Below are positions 45,919 through 54,065 of a stretch of 64,000 nucleotides of DNA, piece by piece (position 1 is the stretch's first letter; every line of letters starts with the position of its first letter). The position numbers were made by a program, and so were the translations under genes. Source of the DNA: Pseudoalteromonas sp. Scap06 (lineage in GTDB: Bacteria; Pseudomonadota; Gammaproteobacteria; Enterobacterales; Alteromonadaceae); contig NZ_CP041330.1 of NCBI RefSeq assembly GCF_013394165.1, positions 930,001 through 994,000 on the forward strand. The letters are read 5' to 3'. The notes under the pieces are model-generated. The model saw only the letters and a program-made list of their open reading frames with translations. It had not been told where the DNA came from and searched no databases.

Positions 45919-46836
45919 ATGGCTCTATCAATTCAATCGAATATGGCTTCAATGTCAATTCAAAACCAGCTTGGTCGCAGCAACAACGATTTATCAACAG
46001 CGCTTGAGCGTTTAGGTTCTGGTTTTAAAATTAACTCTGCAAAAGATGACGCAGCGGGTCTGCAAATCGCATCACGCTTAAACGCACAAGTACGCGGCCA
46101 AGAAGCAGCACTTTATAATTCAAACAATGCCATGTCGATGATGCAAACAGCGGAAGGCGCGTTTGATGAAATGACTAATATTGCTTACCGCATGAAAGAG
46201 CTAGCAACACAGGCTGCCAATGGTACAAATGGTGATGATGAATATACAGCGATAAGTTCTGAGTATGTTGCTTTGACTGCTGAATTAAATAGTATTATGG
46301 ATAATACGTCATTTGGTGGAACAGCATTATTTAATGCAGACGCAGCATTGGCAGCAGATAAAGGTAAATTTGCTACAGCAGTTACGTTTCAAGTAGGTTC
46401 AAGTACAGCAGAAACATTGTCAGTTGATATCGGTGCTACTTTGTATGTTGATGGTACGGCTACAGATAAATCAGTTCAAGGAACTATTAATCAGTTGGGG
46501 GCTAGGGCCTCAACAGGAGCTACGCCATCAGGTAATGGTCGTATTGATAACCAAGCAGATGCAAAGGCTCAGCTTGATTTTGTTGATACGTTAGTTGATT
46601 CAATTGGCACGGCCCGCTCAGCCCTAGGTGCATCAATGAATCGTCTTGATCATACCATGAATAACGTAACGAACATGAAAGAAAATACTCAAGCGGCAGC
46701 GTCTACACTGATGGATGCTGATTTTGCTGCTGAAACATCTAATATGACTAAGCAACAGTTGCTTATGAACTCAGGTATTTCTGTACTTAGTACTGCTAAC
46801 AGCACAACACAAATGATTGGTTCACTTCTTCGTTAA
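45919..46836 (+). CDS. lafA: lateral flagellin 1
   Basis: Filament subunit (305 aa). The D0/D1 N-terminus (SMSIQNQLGRSNNDLSTALE, LGSGFKINSAKDDAAGLQIA) and C-terminus (ARSALGASMNRLDHTMNN, SNMTKQQLLMNSGISVLSTA) are nearly identical in all three copies. The central ~100 residues, the exposed part, differ. GAGGAAA lies before the ATG. Exported with the FliS chaperone and polymerised under the FliD cap. Confidence 0.97.
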   Translation: MALSIQSNMASMSIQNQLGRSNNDLSTALERLGSGFKINSAKDDAAGLQIASRLNAQVRGQEAALYNSNNAMSMMQTAEGAFDEMTNIAYRMKELATQAANGTNGDDEYTAISSEYVALTAELNSIMDNTSFGGTALFNADAALAADKGKFATAVTFQVGSSTAETLSVDIGATLYVDGTATDKSVQGTINQLGARASTGATPSGNGRIDNQADAKAQLDFVDTLVDSIGTARSALGASMNRLDHTMNNVTNMKENTQAAASTLMDADFAAETSNMTKQQLLMNSGISVLSTANSTTQMIGSLLR

Positions 46837-46884
46837 TAGCTTAACGATAGGTTACATAAACCGAGTAATCGATTAAAAAATACC

Positions 46885-46964
46885 AAAACAGCTGCATCTT
46901 TGATGCGGCTGTTTTTGTTTAGATAGAGCTCGGATAAAAATAAAAAAGGTTACTCAGCCTTTTT
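46885..46964 (+). terminator. tandem terminators after flagellin 1
   Basis: First hairpin: AAAACAGCTGCATC / GATGCGGCTGTTTT, TTT loop, T-run. A second weaker one follows at 46943-46964 (AAAAAGGTT / AGCCTTTTT). Both recur after flagellin 2. Confidence 0.85.
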
Positions 46965-47034
46965 AAAAGCTGCATCTAGTTTGGTAGCTATGTAATTATT
47001 TCGGCTGTATTAATAAATAAAATCAAAATAAAGT

Positions 47035-47063
47035 TTAGTTTTTTCTTAATGTGGTCGCTCTTA
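47035..47063 (+). promoter_or_regulatory. candidate LafS promoter of flagellin 2
   Basis: TTAG, 15 bp, GTCGCTCTTA, preceded by TG; the block ends 64 bp before the ATG. Shared with flagellins 1 and 3 and, in core, with flgM. Confidence 0.6.
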
Positions 47064-47127
47064 ATGATTAGTCACTTCTATTTATACTTTGTGTGTAAAT
47101 AGGTTTAAAACATAAAGGAAATTAAGC

Positions 47128-47976
47128 ATGGCTTTATCAATTCAATCAAATATGGCTTCAATGTCAATTCAAAACCAGCTTGGTCGTAGCAACAACGATT
47201 TATCAACAGCGCTTGAGCGTTTAGGGTCTGGTTTTAAAATTAACTCTGCAAAAGATGACGCAGCGGGTCTACAAATCGCATCACGCTTAAACGCACAAGT
47301 ACGCGGCCAAGAAGCAGCGCTTTATAATTCAAATAATGCAATGTCTATGCTGCAAACAGCGGAAGGTGCGTTTGATGAAATGACTAACATTGCTTACCGC
47401 ATGAAAGAGTTAGCGACCCAAGGTGCCAATGGTACAAATGGTGCGGATGAGTACACAGCAATGAAGTCTGAGTTTGTTGCTTTAGAAGCTGAGCTTAAAA
47501 GTATTATGGACAACACTAGCTTTGGTGGTACTAAATTACTAGATGCTACTGCAGGTAAATTTGATGTTGGCGCTGTATCGTTCCAAGTAGGTTCATCAAC
47601 AGCTGAAACACTTTCAGTTGATGTTAGTACAGCAGTACAGGATATTAACACAAGTGTTGCTACTGCAGGCACCATCGGTGACCTAGATGATGCGACGAAT
47701 TCATCAGCAGCAATTACTGGTATTGATACTTTTATTAAAAATATTGGTACTGCGCGCTCAGCACTAGGTGCATCAATGAACCGCCTTGAACATACTATGA
47801 ACAACGTAACCAACATGAAAGAAAACACCCAAGCAGCGGCTTCTACACTGATGGATGCTGATTTTGCTGCTGAAACATCTAATATGACTAAGCAACAGTT
47901 GCTTATGAACTCAGGTATTTCTGTACTTAGTACTGCTAACAGCACAACACAAATGATTGGTTCACTTCTTCGTTAA
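47128..47976 (+). CDS. lafA: lateral flagellin 2
   Basis: Filament subunit (282 aa, the shortest of the three). The conserved ends are as in flagellin 1. The central part (about residues 135-205) is shorter and distinct (LLDATAGKFDVGAVSF, TAVQDINTSVATAG). AAAGGAAA lies before the ATG. The 5' half is almost identical in DNA to flagellin 3 and the 3' end to flagellin 1, a sign of recent duplication or gene conversion. Confidence 0.97.
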   Translation: MALSIQSNMASMSIQNQLGRSNNDLSTALERLGSGFKINSAKDDAAGLQIASRLNAQVRGQEAALYNSNNAMSMLQTAEGAFDEMTNIAYRMKELATQGANGTNGADEYTAMKSEFVALEAELKSIMDNTSFGGTKLLDATAGKFDVGAVSFQVGSSTAETLSVDVSTAVQDINTSVATAGTIGDLDDATNSSAAITGIDTFIKNIGTARSALGASMNRLEHTMNNVTNMKENTQAAASTLMDADFAAETSNMTKQQLLMNSGISVLSTANSTTQMIGSLLR

Positions 47977-48024
47977 TAGCTTAACGATAGGTTACATAAA
48001 CCGAGTAATCGATTAAAAAATACC

Positions 48025-48106
48025 AAAACAGCTGCATCTTTGATGCGGCTGTTTTTGTTTAGATAGAGCTCGGATAAAAATAAAAAAGGTTACTCAGCCT
48101 TTTTTT
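48025..48106 (+). terminator. tandem terminators after flagellin 2
   Basis: Same two hairpins as after flagellin 1, part of the duplicated spacer, with one extra T in the second T-run. Confidence 0.85.
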
Positions 48107-48175
48107 AAAGCTGCATCTAGTTTGGTAGCTATGTAATTATTTCGGCTGTATTAATAAATAAAATCAAAATAAAGT

Positions 48176-48204
48176 TTAGTTTTTTTTAGGCATGGTCGCT
48201 CTTA
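48176..48204 (+). promoter_or_regulatory. candidate LafS promoter of flagellin 3
   Basis: TTAG, 15 bp, GTCGCTCTTA, preceded by TG. The 15 bp between the elements differ from copy 2 while both elements are kept, which supports their function. Confidence 0.6.
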
Positions 48205-48268
48205 ATGATTAGTCACTTCTATTTATACTTTGTGTGTAAATAGGTTTAAAACATAAAGGAAATTAAGC

Positions 48269-49195
48269 ATGGCTTTATCAATTCAATCAAATATGGCTTC
48301 AATGTCAATTCAAAACCAGCTTGGTCGTAGCAACAACGATTTATCAACAGCGCTTGAGCGTTTAGGGTCTGGTTTTAAAATTAACTCTGCAAAAGATGAC
48401 GCAGCGGGTCTGCAAATCGCATCACGCTTAAACGCACAAGTACGTGGCCAAGAAGCAGCGCTTTATAACTCAAATAATGCAATGTCGATGATGCAAACAG
48501 CGGAAGGCGCGTTTGATGAAATGACTAACATTGCCTACCGCATGAAAGAGCTAGCAACACAAGCTGCCAATGGTACAAATGGTGCGGATGAATTTACAGC
48601 TATGAATTCGGAATATGTAGCACTAGGTGATGAGCTTGCGAGTATTATGCAAAACACCAGCTTTGGTGGGACTGCTTTATTCGCAATCGCTGCTACTGCA
48701 AATGATGGTACAGCAGCCGATAAACGTGTTACCGCAGAGGTTATTGCCGCTGATACAGGGAAATTTGAAGCCGCAGCAGGCGTAACTTTTCAAGTGGGCT
48801 CGTCAACTGCTGAAACGTTAAGTGTCGGTATTGCAACAGAAATTGCAAGTTTGCATGCATCTGTTGGTACTGCTGCTGCAGATCAGACGGCTCTAGGTGT
48901 ACTTGATACTCAGGCAAATGCCCTGTTAGCTATGGCTGAAGTGGATACACTTGTTGAAAATATCGGCACAGCACGTTCAGCACTAGGTGCGTCAATGAAT
49001 CGTCTTGACCATACTATGAATAACGTAACCAACATGAAAGAAAATACTCAAGCGGCAGCGTCTACACTGATGGATGCTGATTTTGCGGCAGAAACGTCTA
49101 ACATGACTAAGCAACAGTTACTTATGAACTCAGGTATTTCCGTATTGAGTACTGCTAACAGTACAACACAAATGATTGGTTCACTACTTCGTTAA
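48269..49195 (+). CDS. lafA: lateral flagellin 3
   Basis: Filament subunit (308 aa). Conserved ends as in the other copies. The central segment is Ala-rich and unique (IAATANDGTAADKRVTAEV, ASLHASVGTAAADQTALG). AAAGGAAA lies before the ATG. Last of the array; followed by a hairpin and fliD. Confidence 0.97.
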   Translation: MALSIQSNMASMSIQNQLGRSNNDLSTALERLGSGFKINSAKDDAAGLQIASRLNAQVRGQEAALYNSNNAMSMMQTAEGAFDEMTNIAYRMKELATQAANGTNGADEFTAMNSEYVALGDELASIMQNTSFGGTALFAIAATANDGTAADKRVTAEVIAADTGKFEAAAGVTFQVGSSTAETLSVGIATEIASLHASVGTAAADQTALGVLDTQANALLAMAEVDTLVENIGTARSALGASMNRLDHTMNNVTNMKENTQAAASTLMDADFAAETSNMTKQQLLMNSGISVLSTANSTTQMIGSLLR

Positions 49196-49219
49196 TAGTG
49201 ATAGATCAATTAAGTATGC

Positions 49220-49250
49220 ATAGCTACATCTAAGATGTAGCTATTATTGT
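49220..49250 (+). terminator. hairpin after flagellin 3
   Basis: Perfect 11-bp stem ATAGCTACATC / GATGTAGCTAT, TAA loop, then TATTGTTT. The T-run is interrupted, so readthrough into fliD is possible. Confidence 0.6.
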
Positions 49251-49318
49251 TTATAGTCATAAGTAAAAATGTTTAACCTAGATTTTTTTGCTTATAACTA
49301 AAATGCCTGGAGAATAAA

Positions 49319-50617
49319 ATGAGTGCTGCATTAGGGATTAATCCTGGTCAACTAGCTAGTCAATATACGCAAATTGAGCGAGCTTCAAAAGATCAGCTTT
49401 TAAATACTAAAAATGCTGATTTCACTAACAAAATAAAAGCGTTAGATGGGCTAAAAAGCAGTATAACTAGCTTTCACAGTGATTTAAAAGCGAGTTTAAA
49501 ATCAGAAACGAGTTTGTTTACTAACAGTACTGCCGTTAGTGATGAAACAACATTGAATGTAGTCGCAAATGGTGATGCTGCTAGCGGAAATTATGATATT
49601 TTTGTTGAGCAGCTAGCACAAGCGCATCAAGTTGCACTCAGTTTCGATCCTACAAAAGCATTGAGCACTGATGGCGAATTAAATATTGATTTAGCTGGAG
49701 AGTCCTTTTCGGTTGATTTATCTACTTTAGACGCAGATGCTAAACTCAGTGATTTAGCCAATGCCATTAATAGCCATGCAGATAATAGTGGTGTAAAAGC
49801 AACATTAATGCGCTCTGGTAGTGAAACATTTTTAGTCATGACGAGTGAAGATTCAGGTGTTGCAAATCAGATATCGTTAAATTATATGCCTGGCTTAGAT
49901 GCTAATGGTACAGATATAACAAATGCTATAGCTAACCAAACAGAGCTAACTAATGGCCAAGACTCAATTATTAAGCTTGGTGCAAGTTCAGCTTTAACGA
50001 TTACCTCTACAACGAACACGCTTGAGGATGTTATTGATGGAGTAACATTAACATTGACAAAGGCGCAAAATATTGGGGATACACCGATTCGTGTTGGGGT
50101 TGCACAAGATCAGGAAGCAAGTAAGTCTAATATTCAGGGTTTTGTAGATAAGTTTAATAGTTTAGTCAATGGCATTACTTCTAACGATAATTTAAAGCGC
50201 GATAGCTTAGCAAGTGGGCTTGCTCGCTCAATGCGAAACGACTTTCAAGGCACCTTTGAGGGAAAGACGCTCTATTCTGTTGGAATTGAGTTTGATCGTA
50301 ACGGTAGCTTAAAAATTAATAGCGAACGTTTAGAAGCAGCAATGACCAATGATCCTGAAAAATTAACTAGAATGTTAACAGGTGAAGATGGGTTAATGGC
50401 TAAATTAGAAAAACGAGTAGAGCCATACACAAAAAGCTATGGCTTAATGAGCGATAAAAAAGATACATTACAATCAAGCTTGGATATTATTGTTAGGCAG
50501 CAAAAAAACCATGAAGTGTCTATGGAGCAAGTGTATCAACGTTACTTGTCGCAGTTTACACAAATGCAACAGACTATTGCGCAATTAGAATCTACAATGG
50601 GTCAATTTGGGAGCTAA
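49319..50617 (+). CDS. fliD: flagellar filament cap FliD (HAP2, LafB)
   Basis: Cap that folds flagellin at the filament tip (432 aa). The N-terminus NPGQLASQYTQIERASKDQL, the DIFVEQLAQAHQVAL block, a flagellin-IN-like TLTKAQNIGDTPIRV, and the C-terminal helices (RQQKNHEVSMEQVYQRYLSQ, FTQMQQTIAQLESTMGQF) are FliD features. GGAG lies before the start. Six bases before fliS. Confidence 0.94.
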   Translation: MSAALGINPGQLASQYTQIERASKDQLLNTKNADFTNKIKALDGLKSSITSFHSDLKASLKSETSLFTNSTAVSDETTLNVVANGDAASGNYDIFVEQLAQAHQVALSFDPTKALSTDGELNIDLAGESFSVDLSTLDADAKLSDLANAINSHADNSGVKATLMRSGSETFLVMTSEDSGVANQISLNYMPGLDANGTDITNAIANQTELTNGQDSIIKLGASSALTITSTTNTLEDVIDGVTLTLTKAQNIGDTPIRVGVAQDQEASKSNIQGFVDKFNSLVNGITSNDNLKRDSLASGLARSMRNDFQGTFEGKTLYSVGIEFDRNGSLKINSERLEAAMTNDPEKLTRMLTGEDGLMAKLEKRVEPYTKSYGLMSDKKDTLQSSLDIIVRQQKNHEVSMEQVYQRYLSQFTQMQQTIAQLESTMGQFGS

Positions 50618-50623
50618 ACATAG

Positions 50624-51010
50624 ATGTTAGATTTAAATGATGGCTTTTCAGCCTATAAAAGTACATCAGTAGATGCAAAAGCGGCCAGTGCCGATATTCA
50701 TAAATTAGTTTTGATGTTATTTGATGGTTTTTCAGATGAGCTTGAAAAAGTCACTGGCCACATAAAACAAAAAAGATACGATAAAAAAGCAGAAAGTATT
50801 GAAAAGCTGATGCGTATTTTAGGCGGGCTTGAGGCCTCATTGGATCTTGAAAAGGGCGGTGAGGTAGCGCAAAACATGCAAAACCTTTATCAGCATTGTG
50901 GGCAAGCATTATTACAAGCCAGTATGAAGAATGACTTGAGCTATATTGACTCCACCCGTGTAGTGATGACCAACTTGCAAGAAGGGTGGCAAGGCTTAGG
51001 CACACAGTAA
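50624..51010 (+). CDS. fliS: flagellin chaperone FliS (LafC)
   Basis: Cytoplasmic chaperone that stops flagellin polymerising before export (128 aa). It has the family pattern of a Tyr-containing N-terminus (GFSAYKST), HKLVLMLFDGFSDELEK, and IEKLMRILGGLEASLD; it is all-helical. Forms a unit with fliD and ends at a strong terminator. Confidence 0.92.
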   Translation: MLDLNDGFSAYKSTSVDAKAASADIHKLVLMLFDGFSDELEKVTGHIKQKRYDKKAESIEKLMRILGGLEASLDLEKGGEVAQNMQNLYQHCGQALLQASMKNDLSYIDSTRVVMTNLQEGWQGLGTQ

Positions 51011-51016
51011 ACGTTT

Positions 51017-51046
51017 AAAAGCCAGCTACCCATAGCTGGCTTTTTT
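51017..51046 (+). terminator. terminator after fliS
   Basis: Stem AAAAGCCAGCTA / TAGCTGGCTTTT with a four-base loop and six T. It ends the fliDS unit; the next unit has its own sigma-54 promoter. Confidence 0.92.
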
Positions 51047-51125
51047 ATTTTAAATTCAGCTGCTTTTTAAACTTCCTCTATTACCTAAGTGACCATCCTA
51101 CTGCTAATTCATGACAGATTACTTC

Positions 51126-51151
51126 CTTCCTAGGGGGAAGTTCCGCTTCCG
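51126..51151 (+). promoter_or_regulatory. candidate LafK enhancer (copy B)
   Basis: CTTCC-N5-GGAAGTT-N2-GCTTCCG, 21 of 26 identical to copy A at 35634. It is centred about 91 bp upstream of the predicted start of the sigma-54 promoter at 51202, in a non-coding region. Confidence 0.65.
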
Positions 51152-51201
51152 CTTTTTACTGCTTTTATTTAATTTAACGTTAAAAAACAAAGGTTTAATC
51201 T

Positions 51202-51218
51202 TGGCTTGCTTTTTGCTA
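51202..51218 (+). promoter_or_regulatory. sigma-54 promoter of the lafD-flhA operon
   Basis: TTGGCTTGCTTTTTGCT keeps the -24 TTGGC and the -12 TTGCT at exact spacing; only the AC of TTGGCAC differs. Transcription would start near 51229. Confidence 0.8.
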
Positions 51219-51237
51219 AATGAAATGTGAACTTATA

Positions 51238-51573
51238 ATGAATTTAGTATTGCCAATGGAACACTCTCAAAAATACGCAGCGCAAAAAATGGAACAATTA
51301 CTTAGTGCTATGGAAAATGCTATCCATGAGAGTAATTGGTATCAAGTTAAAGCAGCCGATAAGCAGTTACTTGCACTTTACACACAGTTACAAAGCATGC
51401 CTTGGTTTAGTTCAATGGTAGCTGAACAAAATAACTTAAAAGCACGTTATGTTGACTTAATTGACCTTGTGGGCCAAAAGCAAGCGGCCATTAAAGTACA
51501 AATGCAGCGCCATCAAGAGGATAAAGAGGGCTTAATGGCTTATAAAAAAGTACAACAAGGACAGTCGTTATGA
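51238..51573 (+). CDS. lafD: FliT-type flagellar chaperone (LafD)
   Basis: Small helical protein (about 111 aa) in the position of lafD of Vibrio. It has repeated helices (QKYAAQKMEQLLSAMENAI, VKAADKQLLALYTQLQSMP, YVDLIDLVGQKQAAIKVQMQ) as in FliT. Family similarity is weak, so the name rests largely on gene order. The start is uncertain: the first ATG (51220) lies upstream of the predicted transcription start; 51238 and 51256 are possible. Overlaps fliK by four bases. Confidence 0.75.
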   Translation: MNLVLPMEHSQKYAAQKMEQLLSAMENAIHESNWYQVKAADKQLLALYTQLQSMPWFSSMVAEQNNLKARYVDLIDLVGQKQAAIKVQMQRHQEDKEGLMAYKKVQQGQSL

Positions 51574-52859
51574 GTATTCAAACAAGTACAATGGTGTCAA
51601 AGGCTGACTTTGGCAGTGTTGCTAATAAGCAAAGCATATTAAAAAGCAGCTCACCAGCAGATGCGCAAGAACAACAGAACGAGCTTGTGCCATTTTCGCT
51701 TTCTTCAAAGCAGCAGCAAGCAAAACAGCAAAAATTGCATGTTGAGCAACCTCGCGAGAGCTCAGAACAGCTAGCTCAAGAAGAAGTCACTGAAGAATTG
51801 GATGAAATAATAAATCCATACTTTTTTAGCACCGCTAATTATAACCTCGATAACAATAAAAAAAACGCGCCTGTTATGACTATACTTAACCCAAATAATA
51901 ACCTTTTAGTTGATATCGACACTGTAGTAGTGGAAACACCACCAGTACAGCTTGTTATTGATGAGCAGTTAAAGAGTAAGCCTTTAGAGACTCAGCACGA
52001 AGTCAGCATTGTAGCTCAAGAGCCCGCTAAAACTGCGCTCGCACAAAATACGACTGTGCATAGTGATGCTTTAACTGTGCCTGCTGCAGCTATAAACGTA
52101 GCGCCAGCGGATACACTCGTTAATAAAGAATTAAACACACTCGATTTAGCCAAAACACCACAAACATTGTATTCACAAGCGCTTTTGAACCGATTAAATC
52201 AACCATCAGTAATGTCGAACACTTATGGACAAGCGCAGTCAAGTAGCTTAACCAGTGAGCAAATATCCACACAACCGAGTATTGGGCTCAGTAAACTCGA
52301 GCTTGCTGCGCTGTCACAAAATCCGCAATCGAAAATATTTAATGCTGAAAGCCGTGAAGGTAGCAGTCAAAAATCAGCATTAGTGAGTGCTTTCTCATCT
52401 GCCGCCACCGCACCAGAAACCTTTGAGTGGCAAAAAGAGAAATTAAAAGAGGCACCTAGTGAATGGGGGCAGCGCTTATTACATGTACTTGGCGATAAGG
52501 TAAAATTGCAAATAGGGCAGCAGCTACAGCGGGCGCAAATTAGATTAGACCCTCCTAACCTCGGCAGTATTGAAATATCTATCAATATAGAAGGGGATAA
52601 AACTTCAGTCAGTTTAATTACGAGTAATACGCAGGTAAGAGATGCCATCGCGCAAACTTTAGAGCAGTTACGCCAGTCTTTGTCGCAAAATTCGAATACC
52701 ACAGTTGATGTTAATTTGAGTGATAAACAGCAGCAATCTCATCACCAAAATGACAATGACGACATTGCAAGTAATCACACTGAGATGCCTGTACAGGATG
52801 ATGACAGCAACACTCGCGCATCTAAGCTGCAATCAGACTCGTTAGATTTATTAGTATAA
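51570..52859 (+). CDS. fliK: flagellar hook-length control protein FliK (LafE)
   Basis: Exported ruler (429 aa). It has a long, Gln/Ser/Thr-rich, low-complexity N-terminal part (1-280). The compact C-terminal Flg_hook domain (~290-390) shows LKLQIGQQLQRAQ-type helices and LDPPNLGSIEISI with SLITSNTQVRDAIAQTLEQL. The acidic/His tail is typical. FliK switches the export gate (FlhB) when the hook is complete. Confidence 0.9.
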   Translation: MSIQTSTMVSKADFGSVANKQSILKSSSPADAQEQQNELVPFSLSSKQQQAKQQKLHVEQPRESSEQLAQEEVTEELDEIINPYFFSTANYNLDNNKKNAPVMTILNPNNNLLVDIDTVVVETPPVQLVIDEQLKSKPLETQHEVSIVAQEPAKTALAQNTTVHSDALTVPAAAINVAPADTLVNKELNTLDLAKTPQTLYSQALLNRLNQPSVMSNTYGQAQSSSLTSEQISTQPSIGLSKLELAALSQNPQSKIFNAESREGSSQKSALVSAFSSAATAPETFEWQKEKLKEAPSEWGQRLLHVLGDKVKLQIGQQLQRAQIRLDPPNLGSIEISINIEGDKTSVSLITSNTQVRDAIAQTLEQLRQSLSQNSNTTVDVNLSDKQQQSHHQNDNDDIASNHTEMPVQDDDSNTRASKLQSDSLDLLV

Positions 52860-52884
52860 CTACCTTGGATTAAGAGAGATAAAA

Positions 52885-53316
52885 GTGAAAAAAATAATAA
52901 TAGCCCTAACTGTAATTGTACTTATTGCGTCTGCATTTTTTGCGGGACAGTTTTTTAACGGCAGTGACTCATCAGAAGAAGGCCCGCAAGCCGATATAAC
53001 AAAGGTTGAATATCATCAAATGGAGCGCTTCATTATAAGCGTATCAGAAGGGTCAGTTGCGCGTTATTTAGTGCTCGACTTAGTACTTGTAACTTCGCCG
53101 TCTATTTTCAATACAGGGACAGAAGCGATGGAGCCGCTAGTGAGAAATGTACTCGTAAAACAGTTTGCTAATATGAGCCACAGCCAAGTAAAAGAAGCTT
53201 TTAAAGATATCGATGCAATTCAAAAAGATTTACTCGAGCAGTTTAATGTGGTTTTAGCAAATGCGGTTTCAGTTCGATTAGATAACGTACTCGTTACGAA
53301 CGTCTTCATTCAATAG
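52885..53316 (+). CDS. fliL: flagellar basal body protein FliL (LafF)
   Basis: Stator-associated single-pass membrane protein (143 aa). Helix ~3-23 is followed by a periplasmic domain with YHQMERFIISV, RYLVLDLVLVTS and the C-terminal VRLDNVLVTNVFIQ. AGAGAG lies before a GTG start. Precedes the sigma factor gene by 9 bp. Confidence 0.88.
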   Translation: MKKIIIALTVIVLIASAFFAGQFFNGSDSSEEGPQADITKVEYHQMERFIISVSEGSVARYLVLDLVLVTSPSIFNTGTEAMEPLVRNVLVKQFANMSHSQVKEAFKDIDAIQKDLLEQFNVVLANAVSVRLDNVLVTNVFIQ

Positions 53317-53325
53317 GTCATCGCT

Positions 53326-54048
53326 ATGATGCTGCAAGAAGAGTGGGGTGAGTTAATAACAGAACCACCAGTCACCTTTACACCACAAAAAGAGACGCAA
53401 CTATTATCGCAGTACGCTTACTTGGTTAATCGGGCGGCTGCACACATGCGCACTCAAGTGGGCATTATTGTCGATAGTGATGATATTTACCAAATAGGCA
53501 TTATTGCGCTGCTTTCGTCTATTCGTCGCTATGGCCGGGATTTAGATGAGAAATTTGCTGCATTTGCGTTTAAGCGTATTCGTGGTGCTATGTTAGATGA
53601 ATTTAGGCGTGTCGATTGGCGCCCTCGCCAGTTGCGGCAGCAGTCTCATCAGCTTCGTGATATGAGCCGTTCATTGCAAAAAAAGCTTGGTCGTGATGCA
53701 ACAGACACCGAAATGTGTGAGGCGTTAGGGATTAGCCATAAAGAGCTTATTCAGCTGCATTACAGTGAGCAAGCTGAAGCATTTGATAGCCTTGAAGCGC
53801 TATTGGAGGCTAATCCTAACTTAGCACTTACCTGTGCACATACACACGAAAAAGAAGAGACAGCAGCCACCCTCAAAGTGGCGATGAGCAAACTAAATAC
53901 CCGAGAAAAGCTGCTCTTACAATTATATTACATGCACGAAATGAATATGAAAGAAATAGCATTAACGCTCGATTTAACCGAGGCACGTGTTTGCCAACTT
54001 CATAAACAAGCACTTGAAGCGCTCACACAAACGCTTCAAAAAATCTAA
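53326..54048 (+). CDS. lafS: flagellar sigma-28 factor LafS (FliA family)
   Basis: RNA polymerase sigma factor for late lateral-flagellar genes (240 aa). Region 2 (VNRAAAHMRTQVGI ... DLDEKFAAFAFKRIRGAMLDE), region 3 (SHQLRDMSRSLQKKLGRDAT) and region 4 (LNTREKLLLQLYYMHEMNMK, LDLTEARVCQLHKQAL) are intact. Its likely antagonist is FlgM in this cluster, and its promoters are probably those before flgM and the flagellins. Confidence 0.95.
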   Translation: MMLQEEWGELITEPPVTFTPQKETQLLSQYAYLVNRAAAHMRTQVGIIVDSDDIYQIGIIALLSSIRRYGRDLDEKFAAFAFKRIRGAMLDEFRRVDWRPRQLRQQSHQLRDMSRSLQKKLGRDATDTEMCEALGISHKELIQLHYSEQAEAFDSLEALLEANPNLALTCAHTHEKEETAATLKVAMSKLNTREKLLLQLYYMHEMNMKEIALTLDLTEARVCQLHKQALEALTQTLQKI

Positions 54049-54065
54049 TACCTAAGGAATAAAGA

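Larger units (their letters stand above)
46702..47270 (+). repeat. direct repeat in the flagellin array, copy 1
   Basis: Runs from the 3' end of flagellin 1 through the spacer into the 5' end of flagellin 2. It matches 47842-48411 almost base for base. The first ~260 bp are identical, then one extra T, and a few changes just before the TGGTCGCT motif. Confidence 0.9.
47842..48411 (+). repeat. direct repeat in the flagellin array, copy 2
   Basis: Second copy of the 46702-47270 repeat, offset 1140-1141 bp. It spans the end of flagellin 2, the spacer and the start of flagellin 3. Confidence 0.9.

Noticed and set aside
47394..47945. 183-codon open frame on the minus strand inside flagellin 2
   Set aside because: Antisense shadow of a well-supported flagellin gene; no ribosome-binding site and no plausible protein features.
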